The notes beneath the pieces were generated by a model that worked only from the letters and a program-made list of their open reading frames with translations, did no database searches and was not told the DNA's origin. A stretch of DNA of 64,000 bases from Candidatus Competibacteraceae bacterium (GTDB taxonomy: Bacteria; Pseudomonadota; Gammaproteobacteria; Competibacterales; Competibacteraceae), in the NCBI GenBank assembly GCA_016712625.1, contig JADJQQ010000001.1:248001-312000 (forward strand), in the 5' to 3' direction. The position numbers and the translations under genes are program-made. Shown piece by piece: positions 53,456-60,754 of this stretch. Numbering within the stretch: position 1 is the first letter of the stretch; every line of letters begins with the position of its first letter.

Positions 53456-53743
53456 AAAGTTGGCAATATCACCAGCATCCGACTGACGGCCAACACCCTG
53501 ACCCGTTCGCCATCGGTCCAGTAAATCAAACAGTGGTCCTCAACGATCAGTTCGCGGATGTCCTCGCGCTGGGCTTCCGGCGTCATCCGGCCCTGCCGAG
53601 GGAACTGGGCTAACGACTCCACCCGCTTAAAGCACGCTGCGACAAAGCGCCGTCCGGCAGCGGGCGAAGGCCGGTTCAAATAATCCCTCGCTGAAAGCCA
53701 AATCAGCCAGCGCAGTCTCCGCCCAACGCAGCTCAGCCGTCCA
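53368..53743 (-). pseudogene. ParE/RelE-family toxin, frameshifted
   Basis: Two minus-strand frames together give a ParE-like toxin: ELRWAETALADLAFSE in one, then DYLNRPSPAAGRRF, VAACFKRVESLAQFPRQGR, REDIRELIVEDHCLIYWTDG, RVRVLAVSRM in another. The junction lies in a CCC run (53685-53687, GGG on the coding strand) where one extra base shifts the frame. No ATG, GTG or TTG starts the first part near the antitoxin stop; the first frame would need CTG or a lost start. The C-terminus runs into the RHS remnant. The toxin is therefore probably dead. Confidence 0.75.
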
Positions 53744-53912
53744 GCAAGCGCCGTTGCGCGTCCTCGTGGGCGACGGTCTTACCCTCAGCGGCAGTCGCCA
53801 AGCCAAGATCAATCTGCTGCTTGACGTACAACTCGTAGAGAATGTCATCCCAGCTCGCCTGATCGGGCAAGCGGTCGATCACCTGTTTGGCGGTTTCCTT
53901 CGCGGTCTGCAT
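53733..53912 (-). CDS. Addiction-module antitoxin (intact)
   Basis: A 59-residue product, MQTAKETAKQVIDRLPDQAS, WDDILYELYVKQQIDLGLAT, AAEGKTVAHE, DAQRRLLDG. This is the pattern of the small RelB/ParD-type antitoxins with a short helical N-terminal DNA-binding part (D-D-I-LYELYV) and a C-terminal toxin-binding tail with the H-E-(E/D)-A-Q-R-R-L motif. The gene is complete from ATG (53912) to TGA and slightly overlaps the toxin remnant, as in living pairs. Confidence 0.8.
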   Translation of the reverse strand: MQTAKETAKQVIDRLPDQASWDDILYELYVKQQIDLGLATAAEGKTVAHEDAQRRLLDG

Positions 53913-53954
53913 GATTCGACTCCTCTCGTGACCTTAAGACGCAAGATCCTGGAG

Positions 53955-54174
53955 CATGGAGCGCCCGATTTTTGACGATCATGCCTTCCGACACGCGCTT
54001 GACCGCTTGTTTGTATGCCGGCGGCAACCGAGAGACCGCCTCGAACTGCAAGCGGAACGCCGCATCGGGGCTGCGTTCGGCCTGCTCGAAAACCAGCACA
54101 TCCGCACTCACCGACAACGACAGCCGCCGCAGGACATCCAGGGTCGGCTCGATCCATGTTGCCGGACTTAGACC
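53955..54174 (-). pseudogene. XRE-family regulator, C-terminal remnant
   Basis: After an upstream TGA (54175) the frame reads PATWIEPTLDVLRRLSLSVSAD, VLVFEQAERSPDAAFRLQFE, AVSRLPPAYKQAVKRVSEGM, IVKNRA. This matches the linker and C-terminal part of a common HTH-XRE regulator family (LSVSAD-LLFDEDERGPD-LRLQFEA-SR-...-EG-ILKH). The N-terminal helix-turn-helix is missing and the frame runs on into the antitoxin promoter region. Decayed. Confidence 0.65.
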
Positions 54175-54234
54175 TCAAAATCGACGCTTGGATACAGGAC
54201 GATCCCATATACTTGCTTGGTAGACTAAACAGAA

Positions 54235-55137
54235 TCAGCCAGCGCCCATCAGCCGTTGCAATGCCTCGCGGTATTTGGCGACGGTGTGGCCCACGATTTC
54301 AGCCGGCAATTCTGGCCCCGGCGGTTGTTTGTCCCAATCAAGCGTTTCCAGATAATCGCGCACGAACTGCTTGTCGAAACTGGGGGGATTGACGCCGGGC
54401 CGGTGTTGATCCGCCGGCCAGAACCGCGATGAATCCGGTGTCAATACCTCGTCCATCAACACCAGTTGTCCCTGCTCGTCCAGTCCGAACTCAAATTTGG
54501 TATCGGCAATGATGATGCCCCGTTTCAGCGCGTAATCGGCGGCTTCCCGATAAATCGCCAGGCTGACCGCTCGTATCCGTTCCGCAAGCTCCCGACCAAT
54601 AGCGCCAGCAACCGAATCGAAACTGATATTTTCGTCATGGGTTCCCAGGGCCGCTTTGGTGGAGGGCGTAAACAGCGGCTCCGGCAAGCGTTCCGCCATG
54701 CGCAACCCCTGGGGCAAGCGAATACCACACACAGCGCCTTCGCGCTGATAATCCTTCCACCCCGAACCGATCAGGTAGCCGCGCACGATGGCCTCTACCG
54801 GCACGCCCCGCAACCGTCGCGCCACCACGGCTCGGTCAGCAACTACGGCCCGCTCCACCGGATCGGGCAAAACTTCTTCCAATGTCTTTTCCGCCAGTTG
54901 AAGGTGGTTGGGAACCAGATGCCGCGTACGCTCGAACCAGAAATTCGATACCGCCGTCAAGACCGCCCCTTTACCGGGAATTAAAGTGGGTAAAATGACA
55001 TCAAAGGCAGAGAGTCGGTCGCTGGCCACCATCAGCAAATGCCGATCATCCACTGTATACAGATCGCGTACCTTACCGCGATAGATCAGCGGTAAGCCCT
55101 TAATCTCGCAAGACGCGGCAACGGCGGATACAGACAT
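54235..55137 (-). CDS. purC: SAICAR synthetase
   Basis: Joins aspartate to CAIR in purine synthesis. From the ATG at 55137 (MSVSAVAASCEIKGLPLIYRG) length is 300, the longer (yeast-like) type rather than the 237-residue E. coli type. Motifs are YRGKVRDLYTVDD, LLMVASDRLSAFDVILP, VRGYLIGSGWKDYQREG and the substrate loop DENISFD. An open frame 28 codons longer exists but the extra part is not conserved. Together with purM and purN at 16 kb, three purine genes are in the window but not linked. Confidence 0.96.
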   Translation of the reverse strand: MSVSAVAASCEIKGLPLIYRGKVRDLYTVDDRHLLMVASDRLSAFDVILPTLIPGKGAVLTAVSNFWFERTRHLVPNHLQLAEKTLEEVLPDPVERAVVADRAVVARRLRGVPVEAIVRGYLIGSGWKDYQREGAVCGIRLPQGLRMAERLPEPLFTPSTKAALGTHDENISFDSVAGAIGRELAERIRAVSLAIYREAADYALKRGIIIADTKFEFGLDEQGQLVLMDEVLTPDSSRFWPADQHRPGVNPPSFDKQFVRDYLETLDWDKQPPGPELPAEIVGHTVAKYREALQRLMGAG

Positions 55138-55281
55138 AAAGAGGCAACTCCCGCTGGAAAAAGGATCAATGTCGCTTATTGTAACCGGCCGATCGGCGAG
55201 ACGGGAAACGCCTCTTTCCACTGTCTTGGGTAGATAGTCCGGCTATATCGTCACTCCGATTGATACAGTATGCTTGCAGCC

Positions 55282-55947
55282 ATGAATCTGACCGATACGC
55301 TGCTTCCGGCCGACTTGTTGTTCTTCGCCAACTTCGTTTGGCTGCTGGTGCTGTTGCAGGCTTTTCGACAGGCGCCCTGGGGCCAGTTCCTAGCCAGTTC
55401 CAAACGACAGCATGTCTTTATGGGTGCTTCGGCAGTATTGTTTTTGATGTGGATTTTCGAGGTGGGCATTCGGCCAGCATTGGGCTTCCACTTCCTGTGC
55501 ATCACCGTTTACACTCTGATGTTCGGATGGTCGCTCGGCGTAATCGGGGTTAGCCTGATCACGGTGGGCGTGACATTGACCCATGGCGACTGGTCTGCGC
55601 TGGCCATGAACGCTCTACTGCTCGGCGTTCTGCCTGTCTCTATCAGCTATGGCATCTATTGCTTGGTATACCGTTACCTTCCCCGCCACCTGTTTATTTA
55701 TATTTTTCTGTGTGCTTTCCTTAATGCCATCTTGACGGCTGGACTAACGGTTTTGGCGTTAATTACCTTGCTTGTTCTCACCGATGCTTACACCTTCACC
55801 CGCATCAGCAATGAATACTTACCTTTTTTGCCGCTTTACCTGTTTCCTGAAGGCACGCTCAACGGGATGATAACCACTGTCCTAATCGTTCTACAGCCTG
55901 ATTGGCTCAAAACTTATGACGATGAAGTTTATCTAAAGCATCAATAA
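55282..55947 (+). CDS. CbiM-like membrane protein (energy-coupling factor permease family)
   Basis: 221 residues from the ATG at 55282 (MNLTDTLLPADLLFFANF); six to seven hydrophobic segments. The LPADLLFFANFVWLLVLLQAFRQAPWG N-terminus and F-LCITVYTLMFGWSLGVIG-like central part resemble COG3235 membrane proteins related to CbiM, the substrate-binding/permease part of nickel or cobalt ECF transporters. The metal-binding N-terminal Met-His motif of true CbiM is not visible (no MHI start). No EcfA or EcfT genes are next to it. Role uncertain. Confidence 0.65.
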   Translation: MNLTDTLLPADLLFFANFVWLLVLLQAFRQAPWGQFLASSKRQHVFMGASAVLFLMWIFEVGIRPALGFHFLCITVYTLMFGWSLGVIGVSLITVGVTLTHGDWSALAMNALLLGVLPVSISYGIYCLVYRYLPRHLFIYIFLCAFLNAILTAGLTVLALITLLVLTDAYTFTRISNEYLPFLPLYLFPEGTLNGMITTVLIVLQPDWLKTYDDEVYLKHQ

Positions 55948-56026
55948 ATTGCGGTCGCTATCAATCGAAATAATTTTTACTATTTACAGTTTCCAAATCA
56001 AAATAGCTCTTTGAGGTCTCAAAACA

Positions 56027-56878
56027 TTGGTACTGGGAAAATTGTTTGGCGGAACATTTGGTTTTATGGTGGGCGGCCCTATTGGCGCATTACTGGGCGC
56101 GGCGGTCGGCCATAATTTCGATCAGCAAGCCCGGAACCCAAGCATCACATCGAAGGGCTTCAACGAGCATAGCCATGTTCAGGCGCTTTTTCTCCAAACC
56201 GCCTTTCAATTGATGGGCCACATCGCCAAAGCTGACGGTCGGGTGTCGGAATTGGAAATCGCCACGGCGCGCGCCATTATGGAGCGCTTGGGGCTGGACG
56301 CGAGCCAGCGCCATACGGCGATCGAATGTTTTACCGCGGGCAAACAACCAGATTTTGCGATAGCGACCGCATTCGAAACTTTCCAGCAAATCAGCTCCAA
56401 CCGGCCTAATCTGTTGCAGCAACTATTAGAAATGCAACTCAATATTGCCTATGCCGACGGCAAGCTGCATCCACGGACCCATGCCCAACTGTTGTTTACC
56501 GCTGCTGGCGTTGGCGTATCACGCTTACAGTTTGAAGCGCTCCACAGTTTATTTCGCGGCCAGCATCATTGGTCGAAAAAGCAACAGCATAACGATAGCC
56601 GCGGCGCAAATAGTGACCAATCTGGACAACGGCGAAGTTACGGTTCGCGGCCAACCGCAGGCGTCAATTCTATTGGACAGGCTTATGCCATACTGGGCTT
56701 AAGTCAGGATGCTAATATCAGCGAAATTAAATTAGCTTATCGCCGCCTGCTTAAGAAGCATCATCCAGACAAACTGGCGGCCAATAACGTCTCACCCACC
56801 GAGATTAAAAAGGCTACCGAGAAGACCCGCGAACTTACAGCGGCTTACGAACGTATTCGAGAAGCCCGCAACTTCTAA
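56027..56878 (+). CDS. djlA: DnaJ-like membrane co-chaperone DjlA
   Basis: 283 residues starting at a TTG (56027). One N-terminal glycine-rich membrane helix (GGTFGFMVGGPIGALLGAAVG, residues 8-28), a TerB-like helical domain (IAKADGRVSELEIATARAIM), a polar linker, and a C-terminal J-domain with HPD in KKHHPDKLAANNV. E. coli DjlA is a single-pass membrane protein with the J-domain in the cytoplasm, stimulating DnaK. GAGG lies about 12 bases before the start. GC content is somewhat below that of most of the window. Confidence 0.92.
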   Translation: MVLGKLFGGTFGFMVGGPIGALLGAAVGHNFDQQARNPSITSKGFNEHSHVQALFLQTAFQLMGHIAKADGRVSELEIATARAIMERLGLDASQRHTAIECFTAGKQPDFAIATAFETFQQISSNRPNLLQQLLEMQLNIAYADGKLHPRTHAQLLFTAAGVGVSRLQFEALHSLFRGQHHWSKKQQHNDSRGANSDQSGQRRSYGSRPTAGVNSIGQAYAILGLSQDANISEIKLAYRRLLKKHHPDKLAANNVSPTEIKKATEKTRELTAAYERIREARNF

Positions 56879-56936
56879 CAAGCTATTTTTATAAACAGGC
56901 TAGCCTTATACCGGCTGAATTTTCCAGTCAGTTAGA

Positions 56937-57425
56937 TTATCCGCGATTGCCAAAGCCAAACAAGCTACCCAACCAGCCTAGCAAGGATTTTCTCGCTTTT
57001 GATTTTGTCTTTGCCGTGCCAACCTTAACGAGATAGTCCCCCATTGCCTTATCATCTTTCATAATATGATCAACCAGCCATTTTTTCAGGAAAAATAATA
57101 AGTCATAGCTCGATGCATTCGGATCTTCATCATATTTTTTTACATAGGACTTTACGATCTCAATGAGATTTTCATGTTGCTTTTTATGAATCTTAAGCCC
57201 AGCATAGCTGGATATGCTCATTAAACTCTCTTCAGTTGCAAAATGAACCCGAGTATATTCAATTAACCTCACTAAGATTTGATCTCTGGCTTCTTTTCCC
57301 CATCCTCCGTCAATAGCCACGCTCATTTCGTTAACCATGGCTGCCAATCCCTTATGTTGCTCGTCAATCTCCTCAACGCCAACACTTAATGTATCCGACC
57401 ATTCAATAAAATCTTTCATATTCAC
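56937..57425 (-). CDS. Bacteriohemerythrin
   Basis: 162 residues: a four-helix bundle that binds O2 at a di-iron site. All ligands expected are seen: His in DEQHKGL, H-x3-E in RVHFATEESLM, H-x3-H in HKKQHENL, and H-x4-D in DHIMKDDKA. The N-terminal IEWSDTLSVGVEEIDEQH is canonical. A basic C-terminal tail of about 25 residues (KTKSKARKSLLGWLGSLFGF) is unusual and ends in a hydrophobic, glycine-rich stretch, maybe a membrane-associating amphipathic helix (inferred). GC is low; the gene and its upstream 290 bases are AT-rich compared with the rest. Confidence 0.88.
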   Translation of the reverse strand: MNMKDFIEWSDTLSVGVEEIDEQHKGLAAMVNEMSVAIDGGWGKEARDQILVRLIEYTRVHFATEESLMSISSYAGLKIHKKQHENLIEIVKSYVKKYDEDPNASSYDLLFFLKKWLVDHIMKDDKAMGDYLVKVGTAKTKSKARKSLLGWLGSLFGFGNRG

Positions 57426-57715
57426 TTACCTTTTAGCCTAATTCACTTAATTTCTAATTATTAATTAAAAATCAGCTAGTTATCTTAGATATAGTACTTT
57501 ATACTATACGTTATATTAGATAATTATCGAAAAAGCAATTTATTTATATTACATGTAGTACAGTTTGAATAGTTATACAGTTTAAAACCTTGATGGAATT
57601 AGGCTTAGGAACCGCTCGTTTTCAAACCAAGCTATCATTAATATTAAAAATTATTAATTATATTAATAAGTTAACAATAGATCAGCCACAGCATCGCACA
57701 CTGGACTTAACCACA
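57426..57715. other. AT-rich intergenic stretch between hemerythrin and radC
   Basis: A 290-base segment, visibly AT-rich (long runs of A/T, e.g. around 57450-57560 and 57635-57680). It holds the probable promoter of the hemerythrin gene. A 68-codon plus-strand frame starts here (57590) but runs antisense into radC and shows no family; rejected. No clear RNA gene or repeat. Confidence 0.5.
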
Positions 57716-58390
57716 TTACAGAACCCCTCGTTCCGCCAGCGATACAACTTGCCCATCTCCGATGACAATATGATCAAGCAGCCGAATATCGACTAATGCC
57801 AGCGCTTCTTGCAACCGTACTGTAATTAACTCATCAGCCTGACTAGGTTCAGCCACGCCGGAGGGGTGATTGTGCGCTATGATTGCGGCGGCGGCATTGT
57901 GATAAAGCGCACGTTTTACTACCTGCCGCGGATGGACTGAAGAGCTATCAATGGTGCCAAAAAAGAGTTCTTCGTACTGAATAACGCGATGCTTGTTATC
58001 TAAAAATAAAACCGCAAATACCTCATGCGGATGGTGACGCATTTTGGCCATTAAATAACGGCGCGTATCACCCACACTCTGAATGGCATCGCCGCGTTGC
58101 AAGGTTTGTTCAAGATAACGACGGGCTAATTCCAACACCGCCTGCAATTGCACGTACTTAGCTGGCCCCAAGCCGGGCGTTGCGCAAAATCCAGTCTGAT
58201 CCAATTCCAGTAAGATTCGCAATCCACCGTGCTGCTTAAGCAGATCGCGGGCTAGATCGACGGCGCTGCGACCGCGCACGCCAACCCGCAGAAAAATCGC
58301 CAGCAACTCCGCATCGGACAGAGCGACCGCCCCCCGTTGCAACATTTTCTCTCGCGGACGTTCATCGTCCGGCCAATCACGAATGGACAC
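57716..58390 (-). CDS. radC: RadC/JAB-domain protein
   Basis: 224 residues (E. coli 222). N-terminal helix-hairpin-helix-like region (LSDAELLAIFLRVGVRGRSAV and TPGLGPAKYVQLQAV), then the JAB/MPN metalloprotease-like domain with the E (YEELFFGTIDSS) and HNHPSGVAEPSQAD zinc motif near 175-188. Function is debated: earlier linked to DNA repair but not required for it in E. coli. It opposes the coaBC group; the 500-base gap between them holds the candidate RNA. Confidence 0.95.
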   Translation of the reverse strand: MSIRDWPDDERPREKMLQRGAVALSDAELLAIFLRVGVRGRSAVDLARDLLKQHGGLRILLELDQTGFCATPGLGPAKYVQLQAVLELARRYLEQTLQRGDAIQSVGDTRRYLMAKMRHHPHEVFAVLFLDNKHRVIQYEELFFGTIDSSSVHPRQVVKRALYHNAAAAIIAHNHPSGVAEPSQADELITVRLQEALALVDIRLLDHIVIGDGQVVSLAERGVL

Positions 58391-58625
58391 CCGCTATTCC
58401 TTTTATTAATCAACCTTGCACGGAATGGTCATGACGCGCCATCAGAGGCATTTGTCACAAAGTCTGTATGCAAAAATTTCGCCATTTTTCTGCTCCATGA
58501 TGAAGCAAGCTCAACGCCCTCAGCACCAGCATGAGGCGCAATACAATAGCAATTCGGCTATAAACTTGGCCTTTCTCACAAGAAATTAGATTTTTTTCAT
58601 TAAAAAACAAATTATTATTTTACAT
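58391..58625. other. Gap between radC and the candidate RNA
   Basis: Holds the radC promoter on the minus side and, near 58590-58620, an A/T-rich stretch with TATTAT (58613-58618) that could be the -10 of the downstream RNA. No protein-coding frame is supported. Confidence 0.4.
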
Positions 58626-58779
58626 GGCAAATAGATTGCTTTGCCAAGATCAGATTCATGCTCTCAGCTTCTTTTCGTTTGGTAAGAGCATGAATCGCTG
58701 GCGGCTAACGGGAGCCGCCGTTGCGGACTCTGGCGTTCGAATTTGCGTTGTTGCAACGCGCGGTTCGAACGCCTTTTTT
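58626..58779 (+). ncRNA. Candidate structured small RNA or coaBC leader with terminator
   Basis: Four consecutive hairpins are readable: GGCAAA/TTTGCC (58626-58645); GATTCATGCTCT/AGAGCATGAATC, a perfect 12-bp stem with a 20-base loop (58653-58696); GGCGGCT/AGCCGCC (58700-58719); and GGCGTTCGAA/TTCGAACGCC with an inner GCGTTG/CAACGC, followed by six T (58732-58779), a strong rho-independent terminator. No gene lies on this strand upstream, so the terminator needs a transcript of its own. A TATTAT box is just upstream. Either a trans-acting sRNA of about 155 nt or a terminated leader of coaBC (start 112 bases on). I do not recognise a known RNA family. Confidence 0.55.
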
Positions 58780-58891
58780 AATATTTCCTCTAGCCCTCGC
58801 CGTTCAGCTTTCAAAATCGCTCCATTGTTGTGCCTTGACTAAGGGCATTAAACTTACCCTTATCCTCAATTTCTTGCTCTGGAGTCCCGCC

Positions 58892-60193
58892 ATGCCGCAG
58901 CCCTTAGCCAAAAAACGTATTTTGCTAGGCGTTACGGGTGGGATCGCCGCCTATAAAAGCGCCGATCTGGTTCGCCGTTTGCGCGAAGCCGGAGCGGAAG
59001 TACGGGTGACAATGACCCCCGCGGCAACACTTTTTGTCACTTCATTAACTTTTCAAGCGGTATCGGGTCAAGCTGTACACACCGAGTTGCTCGATGCGCA
59101 TGCCGAAGCGGGGATGGGTCACATCGAACTAGCCCGCTGGGCGGATTTGGTTTTGATCGCGCCCGCCACCGCCGATTTTATAGCCCGGCTGGCGCACGGC
59201 TTGGCCAACGATCTTCTCAGCACCCTGTGTCTTGCCACGGATCAGCCGATTGCCGTGGCGCCAGCCATGAATCGCCTGATGTGGCAAAATGCCGCCACTC
59301 AAGATAACCGCCGTTTATTGGCTCGACGGGGAATCAAAATCTGGGGTCCAGGGATTGGCGAACAAGCCTGCGGCGAGATCGGGGCCGGCCGGATGTTGGA
59401 ACCGGTGGAATTATGCAGTCTGGTTATCGAACAGCTCGGCGGGCACGAGGATAGCGCCGAAATTCAAGCGGACTCCTTCCTCTTAACGCCACCCTCGTCC
59501 GTATCGCTCAGCCCTTACGACTTGCAAGGGCTGACGGTGCTGCTCACGGCCGGCCCGACCCGTGAGGCGCTCGACCCGGTACGCTTTATCAGCAATCGCA
59601 GCAGCGGGAAAATGGGCTTTGCGGTTGCTGAGGCCGCCGCCGCCGCCGGGGCGCGCGTTATTCTGGTCAGCGGCCCGGTCAACCTGAAACCGCCGCTGGG
59701 AATCGAATGTATTACTGTGGAAAGCGCGGCAGAAATGTACGCCGCCGTCATGGAACGAGTCCGCCAGGCCGATATTTTTATCGCTACCGCCGCCGTTGCC
59801 GATTACCGCGCCGCCAACCCCGCCGACCAGAAAATCAAAAAAAGCCGTGATAGGCTGACTTTGGATCTGGTGCGTAATCCAGACATTCTAGCGGAGGTGG
59901 CGGCGCTACGTTCCCACCGACCGTTTACCGTCGGTTTCGCGGCTGAAACCCATGAGGTGTTGTCGTATGCAGAGGATAAGCGCCGCCGCAAGAAGCTCGA
60001 CATGATCGCGGCCAACCACGTCGGGGCCACCGGCAGCGGCTTCGAGAGCGAGCAGAACGCATTGCATGTCCTGTGGGAAGGGGGAGAACGTGTGTTGCCG
60101 CTGGTGGATAAAATCCTGCTCGGACAGCAACTGGTGGCCTTGATCGCGGAGCGCTATCAGTTACAGGGGACATCCCAGCACAATTTTTGCTAA
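58892..60193 (+). CDS. coaBC: Bifunctional phosphopantothenoylcysteine decarboxylase/synthase
   Basis: Two coenzyme A steps in one protein: CoaC (flavin decarboxylase, residues 1-190) with KKRILLGVTGGIAAYKSADL and VAPAMNRLMW, and CoaB (synthetase, residues 210-433) with LTAGPTREALDPVRFISNRSSG near 215 and AAVADYRAANPADQKIKK. From the ATG at 58892, preceded by GGAG, length is 433. The open frame extends to 58721, running through the terminator of the candidate RNA, and is rejected. First gene of the coaBC-dut-algC-argB run. Confidence 0.95.
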   Translation: MPQPLAKKRILLGVTGGIAAYKSADLVRRLREAGAEVRVTMTPAATLFVTSLTFQAVSGQAVHTELLDAHAEAGMGHIELARWADLVLIAPATADFIARLAHGLANDLLSTLCLATDQPIAVAPAMNRLMWQNAATQDNRRLLARRGIKIWGPGIGEQACGEIGAGRMLEPVELCSLVIEQLGGHEDSAEIQADSFLLTPPSSVSLSPYDLQGLTVLLTAGPTREALDPVRFISNRSSGKMGFAVAEAAAAAGARVILVSGPVNLKPPLGIECITVESAAEMYAAVMERVRQADIFIATAAVADYRAANPADQKIKKSRDRLTLDLVRNPDILAEVAALRSHRPFTVGFAAETHEVLSYAEDKRRRKKLDMIAANHVGATGSGFESEQNALHVLWEGGERVLPLVDKILLGQQLVALIAERYQLQGTSQHNFC

Positions 60194-60285
60194 GGTTGTA
60201 GCTTCGAATTGACGGCATTGCCTACCGCACGAGCCGGAATACGCGTTGCCGGAGTTTACTCAAGCAGTATGAAAACGAACGTGAT

Positions 60286-60747
60286 ATGACAGCCCAAGCT
60301 ATTGAACTGAAAATCCTCGATCCCCGCCTGGGCCGAGACATCCCCCTGCCCGATTACGCCACGGCTGGCTCAGCCGGACTTGATTTGCGCGCCTGTTTGC
60401 CGGAACCGCTCACCGTGCAACAGGGCGAAACCCACCTCATCTCCACCGGGATGGCGATCCACATCAGTGATCCCGGCTTAGCGGCGGTGATACTGCCGCG
60501 TTCCGGACTCGGCCACAAGCACGGCATCGTGCTTGGTAATTTGGTCGGTCTGATCGACAGCGACTATCAGGGCGAACTATTGGTATCCTGCTGGAATCGC
60601 GGACAACATCCCTTCACTATCCACATCGGCGAACGCATCGCTCAGCTGGTTATCGTACCCGTGGTGCAAGCCCGTTTCACCATTGTGCCCGAATTTACGC
60701 CCAGCGAACGCGGCGCTGGCGGCTTCGGTCATTCCGGGCGACATTGA
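60286..60747 (+). CDS. dut: dUTP pyrophosphatase
   Basis: Hydrolyses dUTP to dUMP; a trimer. Motifs in order: YATAGSAGLDLRA (1), LPRSGLGHKHGI (2), GNLVGLIDSDYQGEL (3), GERIAQLVIVPV (4), and the glycine-rich C-terminal arm ERGAGGFGHSGR (5). Length 153 (151 in E. coli). It lies 92 bases after coaBC and 7 bases before algC. Confidence 0.97.
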   Translation: MTAQAIELKILDPRLGRDIPLPDYATAGSAGLDLRACLPEPLTVQQGETHLISTGMAIHISDPGLAAVILPRSGLGHKHGIVLGNLVGLIDSDYQGELLVSCWNRGQHPFTIHIGERIAQLVIVPVVQARFTIVPEFTPSERGAGGFGHSGRH

Positions 60748-60754
60748 ATTGGGT

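Noticed and set aside
57590..57796. 68-codon frame in the AT-rich gap
   Set aside because: Its second half is antisense to the end of radC and the composition is that of random AT-rich sequence.
58764..58773. TTCGAA as a tRNA T-loop
   Set aside because: It is the right arm of a perfect terminator stem and no cloverleaf can be formed around it.
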